64,000 bases of DNA from Nymphaea colorata (GCF_008831285.2 NC_045139.1:32463706-32527705), one strand, 5' to 3'; positions 11,472 to 23,525 are shown, counted from the first letter of the stretch. A program made the numbers and translations. The notes: generated from the letters alone by a model not told the origin.

Positions 11472-12739
11472 ATCTCAAGAGCACCCTTGAATTATTGGTA
11501 TGGTTGTATTTGGGAGGCTGCCTTTATAATAGTGAACTGCACAAAGCCCTTTTCCCTAGTGAAAGCAAAGACACTACCCCTTGGATGGCCATATGCCAGT
11601 AACGTCTGTTCCACAGTAGCTTCCATGCACCGAGCTGATGCTCCCACACCCGATATGAACTTTATAGAAATGAGTGCCATGAAGTGGGTAATAGTTTTAT
11701 GTGATACTGATGGCAGGAATTCAAGTATGTTCCTTAGATTCAACTCCCATCCAGGAACTGATCTCCTCCAATAAATGCCCCAAAACTGCCTTTCTAGCTT
11801 TGGCATCCAACGCTGAAAGCAACCTTGAGGCTAGATGACATGAGGACGACCTGGGCAAGTGTTGTATCCCTCTTAGTTCTTGCCGCCCCCCAATCTTCAA
11901 CAAGTTTAAGGACACTCGTTAACTCCCAAGAACGTTATGTCCATGCAAAAGGCATTTCTGAGAAACCTTAGTCCAGTTCTCCACTTTAACAAAAGAAACA
12001 TTAACAACTGGTAACTCATCTATGCCTTCACATGAACAGAAATCCTTGGATGGGAAGTAGAGGAACCTTGTTACCATGGTTGCTTAGGTAGTGAATGACT
12101 GCCATGGATGATCTTCAATGCCATCCCTTACTACTGTTGCAGCTCATCAGTAGTTAAAAGGAGAACTCCTGAACCCTGAAATTTATAATAAAGAACAAGA
12201 GTTTCTCTGCTGAAGCTGCCCTCCGTCCCCTTGTTCTGCAAAAAAACTACACAAAGCAGTGACTATTGCACCAATTGTTGGGTGAGCAATGTTGGTTCTC
12301 CAATTTCAAGTGACGGTTGTACCAAAGGTTCCAGAGGCCCCTGCATACCTTGATGGTCATACGTAGGCAGGTGGGGTGAGGACTTCGTCTGATTACTCCA
12401 ACAGCTGCTGCCCACTCCTATTAACCTTCAAGCAAGGTGGAGCCCCCATCGTCTGCATTTAAAAGGAAAGACGAGGCCCCCGTTTAACTACAAATGTGAA
12501 AAATATACTTAAATATGGCCAAAATATAACCAATAAATCAAAGGGCATCCGACATTCAAATAATATGACCAATACATATGTCCTCAACTAAAAACAATCC
12601 ATATCTCTAGGTATTTTAGTTGACGTCTGGACCACCATGCTGTTTTAAAAATTGCTACCGTAAAAGGGCATGATAAACTTGTTAATATCTTAAATACTGC
12701 AGAACTGCATCATAGAGACACATGAATTATGTCTAGCTA
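11472..12739 (-). other. Flank segment of unit 1, inner part (no recognised gene)
   Basis: Reverse match to 43830-45082 of unit 3. Within it, minus-strand frames at 11492-11806 and 11721-11915 are shared with the other units. The stretch 11920-12700 has no convincing gene. On the gene-like strand one frame in the equivalent part of unit 3 (44290-44833) has relatively few stops, so this may be a decayed coding segment; I cannot assign it. Confidence 0.5.
11721..11915 (-). other. 64-codon frame identical in three units (unit 1 copy)
   Basis: The predicted 64 residues are the same in all three units (also 44639-44833 and 60347-60541). The frame starts at GTG and has no internal ATG start of use before SSWMG, so translation as such is doubtful in a plant. 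Product unknown. Confidence 0.3.
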
Positions 12740-13100
12740 TCAACTGCTGCCATCTTTTTTCTTCTTACGAGATGCAAAGTTTTGGACCACCTTCCTATTA
12801 AGCAAGTTCTCCTTTTGATAGAGGTTGTACGTTGTACCTGCAGGGCGCAGTCTCACGGCCCTGGCCCCTGGCTGTAACTCGATGTTGTGATCACTAGCTC
12901 TTGCTGGTGGTAGTCCTCTTGGCGCTTTAAATACATTGCTGAATTCCTTCTGCAGCTCCTCTAAGCGCATGGGGTTGACACAACCTTGCCATCGTCGACC
13001 CTCTACTGTGTCAGCTGGTTCCAGACGCCACCAGCAACATTAGGGATGCAGCCTTACCTTTTAATAGTTTAAAAGTTGCTCCCCTCATTTTGATCAAAAT
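12740..13100 (-). pseudogene. Displaced gypsy pre-RT fragment beyond the LTR, unit 1
   Basis: This encodes LEELQKEFSNVFKAPRGLPP, then ARASDHNIELQPGA, the conserved segment just upstream of the RT in Ty3/gypsy pol. It lies on the far side of the LTR from the rest of pol. After about 30 more codons (YNLYQKENLLNRK) it runs into a lysine-rich tail and a stop. The same arrangement is in units 2, 3 and 4. Confidence 0.75.
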
Positions 13101-13128
13101 GCATCTGCATGCCTATGAAATCCGACAC

Positions 13129-13212
13129 TGATAGCTCTCAACAGCTATCGACCCTTGCGCTCTAGTTTGTCTAACACACACACATAAGACAGTGTTAGTT
13201 CAGCGCCTAACA
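13129..13212 (-). repeat. Remnant LTR of G1
   Basis: 84 bp carrying both ends of the gypsy LTR (TGTTAGGCGC start, GAGAGCTATCA end) but lacking about 190 bp of the middle compared with unit 3. It is preceded on the element strand by the polypurine stretch CCGTAGGGGGGAATAT. Confidence 0.8.
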
Positions 13213-13241
13213 ATATTCCCCCCTACGGAAACACCTTATCC

Positions 13242-13484
13242 TCAAGGTGTGAAACCCGGGAAACGCATGAGAATCTCCTCTGCAAGTTCCCAGGTTGCTG
13301 GTATATCCTCACAATGAGTCCATTCTATTAGCCATTCTGTGGTGTAGGAGCCATTGTTGCCTTTATTGCGGACGCCCAGACGTCTGAAGGGCTGAGCAGT
13401 GGTCTGGTCCTCCTCAATGGAAGGAGAGGTTACTACATCTTGGTTGGGTGGGTGGGAGCAAACCTTCAGGGTGGGTGGGAGCAA
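13242..13484 (-). pseudogene. G1 integrase C-terminal chromodomain
   Basis: The frame ends FPGFTP and contains VRNKGNNGSYTTEWLIEW and DIPATWELAEEIL, the chromodomain pattern at the C-terminus of chromovirus integrases. Such a domain is thought to guide integration to chromatin carrying particular histone marks. The upstream join to integrase is disturbed by two short tandem duplications (about 13450-13491 and 13499-13558). Confidence 0.75.
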
Positions 13485-13577
13485 ACCTTCAGTTTTGAAA
13501 CGTGGAAGACAGGATGGATGTTACTTTGAGACGTGGAAGATAGGATGGATGTTACTTCCTTCAGGGAGAGCTGCAGT

Positions 13578-14500
13578 TCATAGGCTAGAGTTCCAAATTT
13601 TCCTAATGATCTTATAGAAGCCAATGTAACGAAGAGCCAATTTATTGTATCCCTTGGGTAGGCGAAACCCTGCATCGTGTGTAGGTCGGCGCAAGTATAC
13701 CCAATTCCCTACCTCAAAGTGCTGCTCACGATGTCTTCGGTTGTATTGGAGTACCATTCGGTTGCGAGCTGCTGCTAGGTGCTCCTTCAAGTCCTTAAGG
13801 ACTGCATCTCGACACCTTAGGCGAGTGTCAACTTCTTGTTCCTTGGCCGTTCCTGGTTGATAGCGTCTGGAGGGGGCTTGCCATAGACAGCTTCAAATGG
13901 GGTGGTTTTTGTAGAGGAACGCCAGCCGGTATTATAAGAAAATTCTGCCCAGGCTAAATGATCTACCCATAGTCGGGGTCGCTGCCCTCCAAAACATCAT
14001 AAGCTTCAAGACAACGGTTTACCACCTCTGTTTGTCCATCCGTCTTGTGGGTGATAGGCTGCAGTGTTGTGCCCTGCATGCAAAAATATTCTTTCCAAAA
14101 GTTGCTGAGGAAGACAGGGTCCTTGTCGTTGGTTATTGTTCGTGGCATTTCATGAAATTTCCCCACATTTTCGTGAAAGGCAAAGGCCACAGTCTTGGCG
14201 GTATAAGGATGAGACAAGCCCACAAAATGGGTGTATTTTGAGAAGCAGTCTACCACAACCAGGGGTAAGCCTTCTACGAAATCCATGAAGATACCATCCC
14301 ATATGAGCTCGGGTGTTGCGAGAGGCTGTAGCAATCCCACTGGCTTCATCATTTCGTACTTGTTCCTTTGGCAAACGTTACAGGTTCTCAAAAATTCTCT
14401 GACATATCGCTTCATCCCTGGCTAGTAGAAGGTTTGGCGCATCCTTCTATAGGTAGCTTCCACTCCTTCGTGCCCAGCAATTTTATCATTGTGGTAGTGC
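13578..14500 (-). pseudogene. G1 integrase
   Basis: The minus-strand frame 13963-14415 has the zinc-binding end CNVCQRNKYE, then FMDFVEGLPL, VVVDCFSKYTHFVGL (first catalytic Asp), TNDKDPVFLSNFWKEYF (second) and KTDGQTEVVNRCLEAY (Glu). About six codons present in unit 4 (SKGKS) are missing after EGLPL. A second frame (13578-13790) supplies the C-terminal region NRMVLQYNRRHREQHFEVG and VYLRRP. The parts are out of frame with one another, so it is not functional. Confidence 0.85.
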
Positions 14501-14639
14501 TCCAAGAGCCGTTGGGGCAGAGAGGTTTCTAGTGGTATATAAATGCACCCTATGTGATACAAATAAGGTTCCTTCCATGCGTATCCTTATGTCTTAAGAG
14601 GGTTAAGTGTTAACTGCTCCTTAAGTTCCTGAACTGAGG

Positions 14640-15075
14640 CAGCTGCCTGCTGCTCTCGTAGGATCTGATCCCACAACTGAGTATGTACTTGAGACAAGGT
14701 TCGCAGGCTGGGCATCGGTGTTGTATTAATCTGAGACGCTGTCAGCTGCACGTTTTCCTTGTCCCTTACGGAAGTGTACCTTAAAATCGAAGCCTATTAA
14801 CTTGAGAAACCATTTCTGCAGTGCCGGTGTGGCTGTTGCATGCAGTATTTGAGACTATACTAAGACTTTGATGATCTGTTAGCACCACAAATCGCTGTCC
14901 TAGGAGGTAATGTTTCCACTTGAGGACTGCGAAGACGATGGCAATCAATTCCCTTGCATATGGTGACCTGCTGTTGAAGGTGATGCCCATGGCCTTAATG
15001 AAATAGGCTATGGGGTGGTTGTTTTGGCTCGGGACAGCACCCACACCTAGGTCTGATGCATCTGACTCCACCGTG
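14640..15075 (-). pseudogene. G1 RNase H
   Basis: MESDASDLGVGAV (first Asp), then ARELIAIVFAVLKWKHYLLG (Glu) and FVVLTDHQSL (Asp) are the RNase H signatures of Ty3/gypsy elements, between RT and integrase as expected. The frame is interrupted downstream. Unit 3 keeps a damaged version; units 2 and 4 have deleted the core. Confidence 0.82.
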
Positions 15076-15214
15076 AAGGGTTGTTAGAAATTGGGTAATT
15101 GTAAGACAAGCGCAGTGGTGACAGCCTGCTTCAACCTTTGGAAGGCTTGGTTTGCCTTCTCAGTCCACACGAACTTCCCCTTGTGCAGCTTGTGTGCCGT
15201 AGCCATGGACAAAC

Positions 15215-15890
15215 TTAGGGAAATAACCTGTGAGTCCCAAGAAGGCGTGCAGTTCCCTCACTGAGTAGGGTGTTCCCCATTCTTTGACGGCAGACCTTTT
15301 CTTCTTCCATGCTAACCTTGCCCTTGCTGATCACGTGGCCCAGGTATGAGATCTTCGCATGGAGATGATTTTGTTGTAGAATGTTAAGGACAACTCGCAG
15401 GTGCTGTAAATGGTCTGCAGCGCTGTAAATGGTCTGCAATGTCCTTGCTGTAGAAGATAATATCGTCGAAAAACACCAAAACAAAGCATCGCAAGTAGGA
15501 TCGTAACATGTCATTCATTAGCGACTGAAAAGTCAAGGGTGCATTTGTTAAACCAAAGGGCATGACTGTGAATTCATAGTGCCCGTCGTGAGTATGGAAA
15601 GCAGTCTTGGGAATGTCCTCTATCGCTACCCTTATTTGATGGTACCCGAAGCGCAAATCTAATTTAGAGAAGAGGAGTGCTCCCTGCAGCTCCTCCACCA
15701 TAGGAATGGGGTACCTGTCCTTAACAGTGATGTAGTCATGCAAAACCACGAGCTACCATCCCTCTTCTTGACCAATAGGGCTGGCGACACAAAAAGGGCT
15801 CTTGCTTGGCTGAATCACCCCTGACAGAGCTGTTCCATTGCTTCCTTCTATGATCGACTATAGCGGTAAGCCCTTTTCCCTGTTGCAGTT
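15215..15890 (-). pseudogene. G1 reverse transcriptase
   Basis: Minus-strand frame 15384-15749 reads [50 protein letters not shown], then [15 protein letters not shown] with the catalytic Asp pair. The next frame continues [20 protein letters not shown], with the KPSKCSFGKRE segment of other copies lost. A short tandem duplication (CTGTAAATGGTCTGCA, about 15402-15437) breaks the frame after the active site. Confidence 0.88.
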
Positions 15891-16470
15891 CTATGCAGCG
15901 ATCGTGTTGTTGCCAAGGGGGCAATCTAGTGGGCGACAAGAAAACCTGCTGAAACTCTTGTAGAAGATCATCGAGGGCAGAGATTCTAACGTTTGTCCCC
16001 TGCACTCGGGATTCACTACTCTCTTGTTTGGACAGAAGGTAGCAGCTGGTCCTTTGAGGAGATGCATGGCAGACTTTTCTTCGCAAAACTTCCTGGGAAC
16101 TGCCCCTAGTATTAATTTCTCATCCCCTGGCCCATAGAATTTCATCGTCATGCCAACAAAATCCCAGACTACTTCCCTAAGGTCGTGCAACCATTGTATG
16201 CCCAAGACCAATTCAGCCATGAGTGTGTAAAGTTGGACATGGAAGCTATGGCCCTGTATTTCAAGTACTTCCTGGTGGCATTTACCCCTGCATTTGAGGG
16301 TATGCCGTCCCCTACCACCACATTGAAGACGTCTCCACACTGCACTGCAACACACATGCAGATTTTTCGTAAATGAAGTTTTGCCTTGATCCGGTGTCGA
16401 TCAAAACACTGACCCTTCCGTCACCCTTCAATCCTCATCAATTGGGGAACCTCATCCCCTATGAGCGCAT
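15891..16470 (-). pseudogene. G1 protease and pre-RT region
   Basis: Around 16380-16470 the reverse strand reads a retropepsin start (VLIDTG-like with NFIYEKSA), followed in other frames by HQEVLEIQGHSFHVQLYTL, LVLGIQWLHDL and VVWDFVGMTMKFYG, typical of the gypsy protease. The frame then runs into LDDLLQEFQQVFLSPTRLPP, the pre-RT motif. The B insertion site of unit 2 corresponds to CTAAC at 15986-15990 here and is empty. Confidence 0.8.
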
Positions 16471-16499
16471 GCAGTGAAATCTGTGGTGGTGTCTCCTAT

Positions 16500-17411
16500 G
16501 CCAGGCAGGGCGCAGTCTCCCGGCCCTTGCCCCTGGCTGCAACTAGATGTTGTGATCACTTGCTCTTGCTGGTGGTAGTCCTCTTGGCGATTCAAATACA
16601 TTGCTCATACATTGCTCAATTCCTTCAGCAGCTCCTCTAAGCGCTTGGGGTTCGACCCTCTGCTGCATCATCTGGTTCCAAAGCTCCTCTAAGCGCTTGG
16701 GGTTCGACCCTCTGCTTTCATCTGGTTCCAGATCACCGTGGCCAAGGTGAACAGTTCAAGTGAACACCTGCCTTCGCATTTCAGTGTGCTCCCGTCTCCC
16801 ACCACCACATTGAACGTTGGTCCCACCACGACATTGAACCTTGGCTGCTGCTCTATTGTGCAACCCAAGGCCTTAGCTGTCTTAAATTGTCCACCAGGCC
16901 CTCTCAAGGATCCTTCAACTGGCATTAACTGGGGCACTTTGTCCCCCACTAGACCGTAGAGGGAAATTTCTGATGGCAAGCTGGCTGAAGACTCCCCCAA
17001 CGTTCCTTTAGGGCAGTGGCTTCTTCTGCTCGTCTTCTTCACCCACCCGTGGCCAACGTGAACAGTTCAAGTGAACACTTGCCTTGCATTTCAGTGCGCT
17101 CCCTTGAACGTTGGTCCCACCACCACATTGAACTCGATTGTGCAACCCAAGGCCTTAGCTGTCTTAAATGGTCCACCAGCTGACTCTGGCCCCTCTCAAG
17201 GATCCTTCAACATTAACTGGGGCACTTCCCACTGAATCGTAGAGGGAAATTTCCGATGGCAAGCTGGCTGAAGACTCCCCCAACGTTCCTTTAGGGCAGT
17301 GGAAGAAGGCAGTGGCTTCTTCCGCTCGTCTTCTTCACCCACCGATCACCGTGGCCAAGGTGAACAGTTCAAGTGAACACCTGCCTTTGCATTTCAGTGC
17401 GCTCCCGTCTC
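16500..17411 (-). pseudogene. G1 extra protease-like / pre-RT modules
   Basis: The minus-strand frame 16689-17042 reads LPSEISLYGLVGDKVPQLM, ALGCTIEQQPRFNVVVG and GDGSTLKCEGRCSLELFTLA. This parallels the true protease region 3' of it and runs into a degraded LEELLKEFSNV-like pre-RT sequence (16500-16690). A second, more broken copy fills 17050-17411. So the element carries duplicated protease modules before its real protease. A 35-bp stretch is itself duplicated at about 16635-16725. Confidence 0.7.
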
Positions 17412-19268
17412 GTCTCTCAATGGATTCTTCCACTCATCGGATTCTTCCACACTCCGAGGATCTTTCCAGTTTTACTTCCCATTGACAACAAAAATTTTGA
17501 AATACTACAGATAAAACTCTCCTTAAAAAGAATACTAATGATAACAGAAAGGTATACCATTGTGCATGAAAATCCTTTTGAACAAATATTGGGGCTAAAA
17601 ACTTGGAAAATGACATCAAATTATACAATGGAGTCTCTCATTTCCCAGGAGTGACGCATGCAATGGGTTTTGGTGGGATGTAAAAGAGTAGGCTCCATCA
17701 CACTCTCCTCCCCCTATAAGGTCCTTTACAAAAAAGGAAAAACCGAGAGGCTGTTGGTACATATGGGGTTGAATAAGGTTACGAAAAGTTTCTTTTTCCC
17801 AAAAGTAAGCTTAGGAGTAGTCGGCCTAATCAGGAAATTTGCAAAATCATTTGACAAAAAAAAAAAACAGCAAGGAAAGTAACACATACTTCAAGAGAGT
17901 AACTGCAAGTTTGGAAAGAATGCTAAAGAATAGACCACAAAAATAAAAGTGACCACCAAGCACGAGTTGCAAGATTGCTCAAAATATCTTCACCCCTAAA
18001 AAATTTCCTTATTATTCCAAAATACATGCTGTAAGGAGAGGGAGACATGGTGAGCACCTGCAGCTAAAATTGAGAGGGAGAGGTGGGGGTGTGGATTGAT
18101 GTAGGTAAGGGGAAAGCCAATTAACAAACAAATGTAATATCAAAACACCCAAATGCCAAAATCAAACACATGACCAAATTAGCTGTTCAGATTGGAAAAA
18201 AAACGCAAGTGACCTCTCCCAATCAACGCCCAAATCCCAAAATCAAACACATAAATAAAAAATCTCAAACCAAATGCCCCAACAAAAACGAACAAACTCA
18301 AATCCCAGTCATTGCCTGGCTGAAAGACACCTTTTGCAGCCTGCATTAGTTTCATGCAAATCAACTTGGATGCTACAACTTTGTTGCCAACTCTAATAAA
18401 AACTTGAATTAGACAAAGCGATCAAACTCCCATCCAATGGAGGTAAGTACAGAATTGGTATTTCAAAACCACTGAACATCCACAAGAACATGAGTTGTGC
18501 TTTAAACTTTGATATCATCAGAAGACACTCAAAATGTAAACAGAAAAAAATACTAATAATAAAAGAATAAAAGATAACGACTCTTACAAACCCTTGAAGG
18601 ATATGCTGGGTCATCAACCGGTCGTACCTGCGGAAAGAGAAGAGACAGTGGACCCAACCATTGATTGGACCAAAGCCATGCGAATATGCGATCGATCAAG
18701 ATACCCACATCCACTTTGACTCAATTGGAACGTACCAATTCCTAGTCCTCTTTCTATCCTCTGGCTCCAACCATTTTGCCTACATGAGTCTACGTGGATC
18801 GTTTCAGAACCAACCAAGGTTTTTGGATGGGTGTCGCTTGCTCCAACCGAGCCTGGGAACTTCACCGGGAACTTCACTGAACTCACTATAAATCTCACGA
18901 GTCTCACCACATGTCAGATGGTCTGTAATAAACTCACAGTTTCCACATCCATGTTGCATCTTTTCCATGAAAAGTTTTTGTCAATGAAACTTTTTCTGAT
19001 GCATAGTGACTTACCTCTTATACATTTACAATCTAGTTCTGTGATTGTAGAAAGGCCACTCTCCGGGTGAGATTTGCATCAAGATGATAAGTCCGAATGT
19101 ATGGGTCCAGCAACATGCATGTGAGCCAGCAATTCCCACATTTAAACAACAAAATCAGCCTTACTCGTTCTCAAATATTTTGTACATTTCATAAAAAGTA
19201 GTGCACATGTAGAACTTCCATCTTATCTACCATAACATTAAACACTCTGGATGATTCTAACGTAATCA
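17412..19268. other. Unique spacer, no gene recognised
   Basis: Outside the composite repeat. Only short frames on both strands; the longest (18614-18910, minus) has no recognisable domain. A-rich tracts are at about 17860 and 18195. I see no LTR ends or RNA gene. Confidence 0.6.
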
Positions 19269-20183
19269 CAAAAAATAATTCTTGAACTATGATTGCATTG
19301 AAGGACTAGCCTGTCTCAGAGATAGATCTTCAATTTGTGCTCCAACTCCACAACACTCTGGATGCATCTGGCCTTTAATTTCTCCAAAAGCACCTACTCC
19401 TACCATCAACAACTTGAAACAAAATGAGAACAAAGCAAGCACTAACCTAGAGGAGTAAGAACCTAACTCTAAGCTAGACCTAGTAAATATTTTAGTTTAC
19501 CTTCTAACAACATACTTAAAACAGAAAACAACCAAAATAAACCTACTCTCTAAACCAAACTAGACTAAGGGTAGATGGCAACTGAGTGTAAACAGACTTA
19601 GATGATGAACAAAGAAGCCTAAATGACTTTAACTTAAAGTTGTCCCACACACACATTAGCTGAACTCCAATCATGCTTAAAATCAGAACTCAATTATGGT
19701 AATTTTGAAACTTGATTTGGAAGAAAACGTTGAAATTCTGCTGCAAGCAATCTATTCACATAAACTATGCAATCACCAGGTCAAATCAGATTCCTTGCAA
19801 AAAAAAGTAAACCCAGTTAACTATGATTTCTTTCAGTTCTCAAAACACTATTACACTACAGGTTGAAGACACCCAGTTAAGATGGAATAATGGTTCAGGT
19901 TAGGCATGTCTTTCTTAAAATAGAGGAGATGATGGAGCATCACACTCAACTTGAGTATATTCAATTAATGTACTAGTAGCTTGGTAATGAAAGGGCCAAC
20001 ATTTTTTCAAGACCAAAGGGGGATTGGGTTAGTTTCTCTTACACCCGAAAGACCAAAAAATATAACAAGAGATGTCAAGCCTTTAGTTTGAAATAGTTCA
20101 TAAATCATCCATTAACTCATAAGCTTGAGTGCTCGTGTTGTGCAAATAATATGACCATCATTTTTACTCACAGTACCATACAA
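19269..20183 (-). repeat. Second inverted repeat, left arm
   Basis: About 915 bp whose reverse complement matches 24794-25718 with a few percent differences. It is AT-rich and non-coding. The arms enclose about 4.6 kb containing the possible gene at 22456-23525. Confidence 0.85.
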
Positions 20184-20584
20184 TGATAATAAATATTGAA
20201 GGTAATATTCTCATACGCAACCCTAACCCATGGCATTAACTCATTAACTCAGCCTTCTTATCATGAGAATGAGTAGATTGGGCTTAAAATGGGGACCAAC
20301 AAGATTTATTATTTTGTAAATCCCACATATGGCTATTATTTACTTTCAATGTACTATTTTTCACTCACATCCTATCATGTGTATGATTTTATTTAATCAT
20401 TTTCCAGTGTCTTATTATTATTTTTTATTTATTTTATTTTTACCTATTTTTTAGGATTTTTAAGTTTTTTTATTTAAAAAAAATCCTTAGATTTTCTTGA
20501 GAAATATAATTTTGCCATATTATACCTGAGAAATAACTCACTGTATCTCGTAAATGGTATATGTAAAAATGACATATCACCCCT

Positions 20585-20643
<59 letters not shown>

Positions 20644-20794
20644 ATAGTGTAGATATTATATATATTATGTATACATATTATATATGAATATATATATATA
20701 TATATATAATATACATACACATATATTATTGATCAAGTATATATCTACATGTATATATATTGACCTAGGAAATTTCTTGCACACATATATAGTG

Positions 20795-20826
<32 letters not shown>

Positions 20827-22440
20827 TTATTAGAATAGATAACAAATCATGCGGGATTACAAATTAATCCTATCTGATCACTTAGGAAAGATTAAAAAAA
20901 TTTGATAAGATTAAGATAGATTTTAGTCCATCTAAAAAAAAATACCAAGTAAAAAATACTTAGTAAAAGAAAACCTACAGAAGAAAAATCTGTAGAAACT
21001 AAGATAGCCCTTGATAAAGGAAAACTAAGGTAAATGAAAATTTATGAACAAGCAAATCGTGATAAAATTCTCTAACCTAAAGAATTAGGGTCTAACCTAA
21101 AGAATTAGGGTCAAAACTAGAATCGATCCATTTTAAAATTATCAACAATAAACCAATCAAGCAGTAACAAGGATTGGATGTAGATCCGAGCCAATGCCAA
21201 TGCTTAAAAGCATTGATGTCAATCAAATCAATTTTACTTTTTAAGGGATGTCAGAATCAGCTTTCTCTTGAAGGAGTTTAGCATGATCTGTTGATGAGCA
21301 AGTGAAGAAATTTAGCCGTTTAAGAAAAGAGTATTCAAGATCCAAGTGTTAGTGAAGGTTCATTTTCAGATTTCGGCACCAATTTTCGTGCTTATATTGG
21401 AGTTAAGGTTTCCCCTAAATGATGATGGTATTGAAAATAATAAAAAATTAACAGTAGCAACAGCAATAGTAATATAAGAATCATAATATATAGTCAATGG
21501 TTTGATGTTTTATACACGTTTCCCTAACTAAAATTTCATTTGGAAAAGGCGAGATTATTGCAGTAAGCTCCAATTAAAGTTACTTTCGGGCCCTAGATGA
21601 CCCAAACACGATCCATTTTACTTTATTGGATCAATTCAGTTCAAGGTCTAATCCAAAACCCATATTCAAATCCAAGTTCAATCTTAAACCAAATGGACCC
21701 GAGTCGCGAGAAAATCAGATTCCGACTCACTTTTGACCCATGGTTCTTTATTTGGATCTAGAAAGATACACTTGATTGGATCGAGAACTACAAATCCAGT
21801 TTAGATGGAAGAGGGTATGTGTTTGAATGTCTGGATATAGACCACAATCTGATCCAAAACACTTTATTGGATCTAAGATAGAGACTCGGGTTAGGTTATG
21901 GATCCAAATTAATGCCAACCAAAATGGATCTAGGTCAAAGGAAGATCTTTGTTTTGACCCAAAGCGATTCTTAGCTTCTTCTTCAGATCTGGAAAAGCAA
22001 CTTGTATTTGGACCGATTACTGATTTCCCAATATAATCTAATTTTTGAATGGTCAGATCAGCTCTCAAACTGAAAATCCAATGAACACATGACCCACATC
22101 CAGTTCTGTCTAAAACGAACCGGATTCTCAATGGTTCCAGAGTTTCCTTCATAATTTGGATCAAATCTAAATTGAATGTGCTAATGGCAACTAAAGCAAT
22201 TACAAGCCAAAAACTTAAACACACGAAGCAAAAGAAGAATTCATCTCAGAGAAAGTTCAGATCCAAAGCAACATTTAAATAAAATTGAAAATAAATTAAA
22301 ACATTTATCCATGTTTCCATAAACATATACAAGGCCTTCCCCGTAACACTTCATCACCGTCCAAAAAAAAACCGCGTATCTTACTTAATTAAAGCACTTA
22401 CCGTAACAATCCATCTCACAAAAATTTCTGCCCGTTAGGC
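20184..22440. other. AT-rich intergenic DNA with microsatellites
   Basis: No gene recognised. It contains a (CT)n-(TA)n tract at about 20598-20642, more TA-rich stretches to 20770, and (AC)n at about 20808-20826. An exact duplication of TCTAACCTAAAGAATTAGGG lies near 21072-21111. From about 21600 to 22150 the words GGATC, GATCC and AATCC recur every 17-25 bp in both orientations. Confidence 0.65.
20598..20642. repeat. (CT)n-(TA)n microsatellite
   Basis: A run of CT units passes directly into TA units, followed by irregular TATA-rich sequence. Confidence 0.93.
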
Positions 22441-22455
22441 TCGCACGTTTCGTGA

Positions 22456-23525
22456 ATGGTTCCCTGGATCATCCTCCTCTTCACCATGCGGCAGCAGCTC
22501 CCCTCCTCCTCTCCACCACAGTGCAGCAGCATGTCTCCTCCCCCTCCTCCCCTAGAGCACTTTTCTGCAGTAGCAAAACCCCAGCTGCTAGGTGCGCTCT
22601 CTCTCTCTCTCTCTCTCTCATGCTTTCTCTCCGTCTCTTATTCCTGCTATCTCAGTCTGATGTTCTTCTTCTTTTAGCTAATATTCTTGGTTAATACTTT
22701 TGCATTTTGTTCAGTTAATTCTCTTTCGTTTCATTCTTTATTTTGTCCCGTTGTTGAATGAGGAAAGCAGAACTCCTCGTTTTGGCCTCTTTCTTAGTTG
22801 TGGTGTTTATTGTCTCTCACCTTGCCCCTTTTTCTTCTGTTGTATCAATACGGCCAATGCATTCTAGAACATGCAATGGGAAACCTTGGTTGTTTTTTAA
22901 ATTATCATGTCTCATATTTCCCCACCCTAAAACACCGGTAGTTTGGTTGTTGCTTTTGTTGCATCCATGTTTGGGAACGGCCTTCAACATGCCAAACTGT
23001 CTCATATCTAATTTTTTCAGGATGATACCCATTCGAACCGGTGCTTTTAGTATTTTGTGTGTGTCCTAGTTTGTGTCTCTCTTTTGGTGTTGAATCAAGT
23101 AGGACAAAGAGTAGGTTGGAATCTGTCGGTTCAATTTTAGGCTTACCCATTAATTCTTTTTTCTCCTTGTTGATCACTTGTATTTTGTGCTCCTCAAAAT
23201 GCCCATGTATGTGTGCTTTATATTTTTGACTGCTACTTGTGATTGGTTTACTTAGATTTTGTAATTTCAGTATTATTTTATTTATCTGGATGGTATTGTC
23301 ATTGTCATGCTTCCTTTGTGTCACATTAATCTTTTGACATTTGTGGCTTGTGCAGGTTCATCCAGTTGTATTACTAGGAGGACAGCAATACATATCAACT
23401 CTTGGGAAGCCGTTTCCCAATATTTCAATGGTTGCCTCTCGAGGTATCACAATAGGTCTTTCGGAAGAGCCAAACATGTAATTGTCAAAGCATGTTTGGC
23501 ATCTGATTCTGTTCTCATTGCTTGA
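22456..23525 (+). CDS. Possible two-exon gene start, plastid-targeted N-terminus
   Basis: Proposed exon 1 is 22456-22591 (ATG choices 22456, 22486 and 22531 share a frame), with donor G|GTGCGC. The intron ends in TTGTGCAG, and exon 2 is 23356-23525 ending in TGA. Phase 1 at both sides keeps the frame open, giving about 100 residues. The N-terminus is rich in Ser, Pro and Gln (SSSPPQCSSMSPPPPP), followed by SSSCITRRTAIHINSW and RSFGRAKHVIVKACLA. Low acidity, many Ser/Arg and a possible VKA-C cleavage region are typical of plastid transit peptides. The mature part is absent, so this may be the first exons of a longer or broken gene. Family not recognised; the intron model is inference. Confidence 0.4.
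22595..22620. repeat. (CT)n microsatellite at exon/intron edge
   Basis: A CT run of about 22 bases lies just downstream of the proposed donor site at 22592. Confidence 0.85.

Larger units (their letters stand above)
1..17411 (-). repeat. Unit 1: inverted copy of the composite chromovirus-flank repeat
   Basis: Read on the minus strand this is gypsy body (17411 to 13213), LTR remnant (13212-13129), pre-RT fragment and then flank down to base 1. It is collinear with unit 3 of the plus strand: base 1 pairs with about 50231, and the 138-codon frame at 4091-4507 pairs with 45235-45651. Copia A (4660-11466) is inserted in this copy only. Homology stops at about 17411, inside the first protease-like module. 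The outer end matches the flank-to-gypsy junction at 50231, so another gypsy copy probably lies left of the window. Similarity was judged by eye; most compared stretches differ by a few percent. Confidence 0.85.
13129..17411 (-). mobile_element. Gypsy copy G1 (chromovirus, 5'-truncated)
   Basis: A Ty3/gypsy element in minus orientation, in the order protease-like modules, protease, RT, RNase H, integrase, chromodomain, LTR. Gag and any 5' LTR are missing because the copy stops at the 17411 breakpoint. The LTR is reduced to 84 bp. RNase H is retained here, whereas units 2 and 4 have mostly lost it. Multiple stops and frame changes make it a relic. Confidence 0.88.

Noticed and set aside
18614-18910. 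98-codon minus-strand frame
   Set aside because: Overlaps plus-strand frames of similar length; composition unremarkable; no conserved copy elsewhere in the window.
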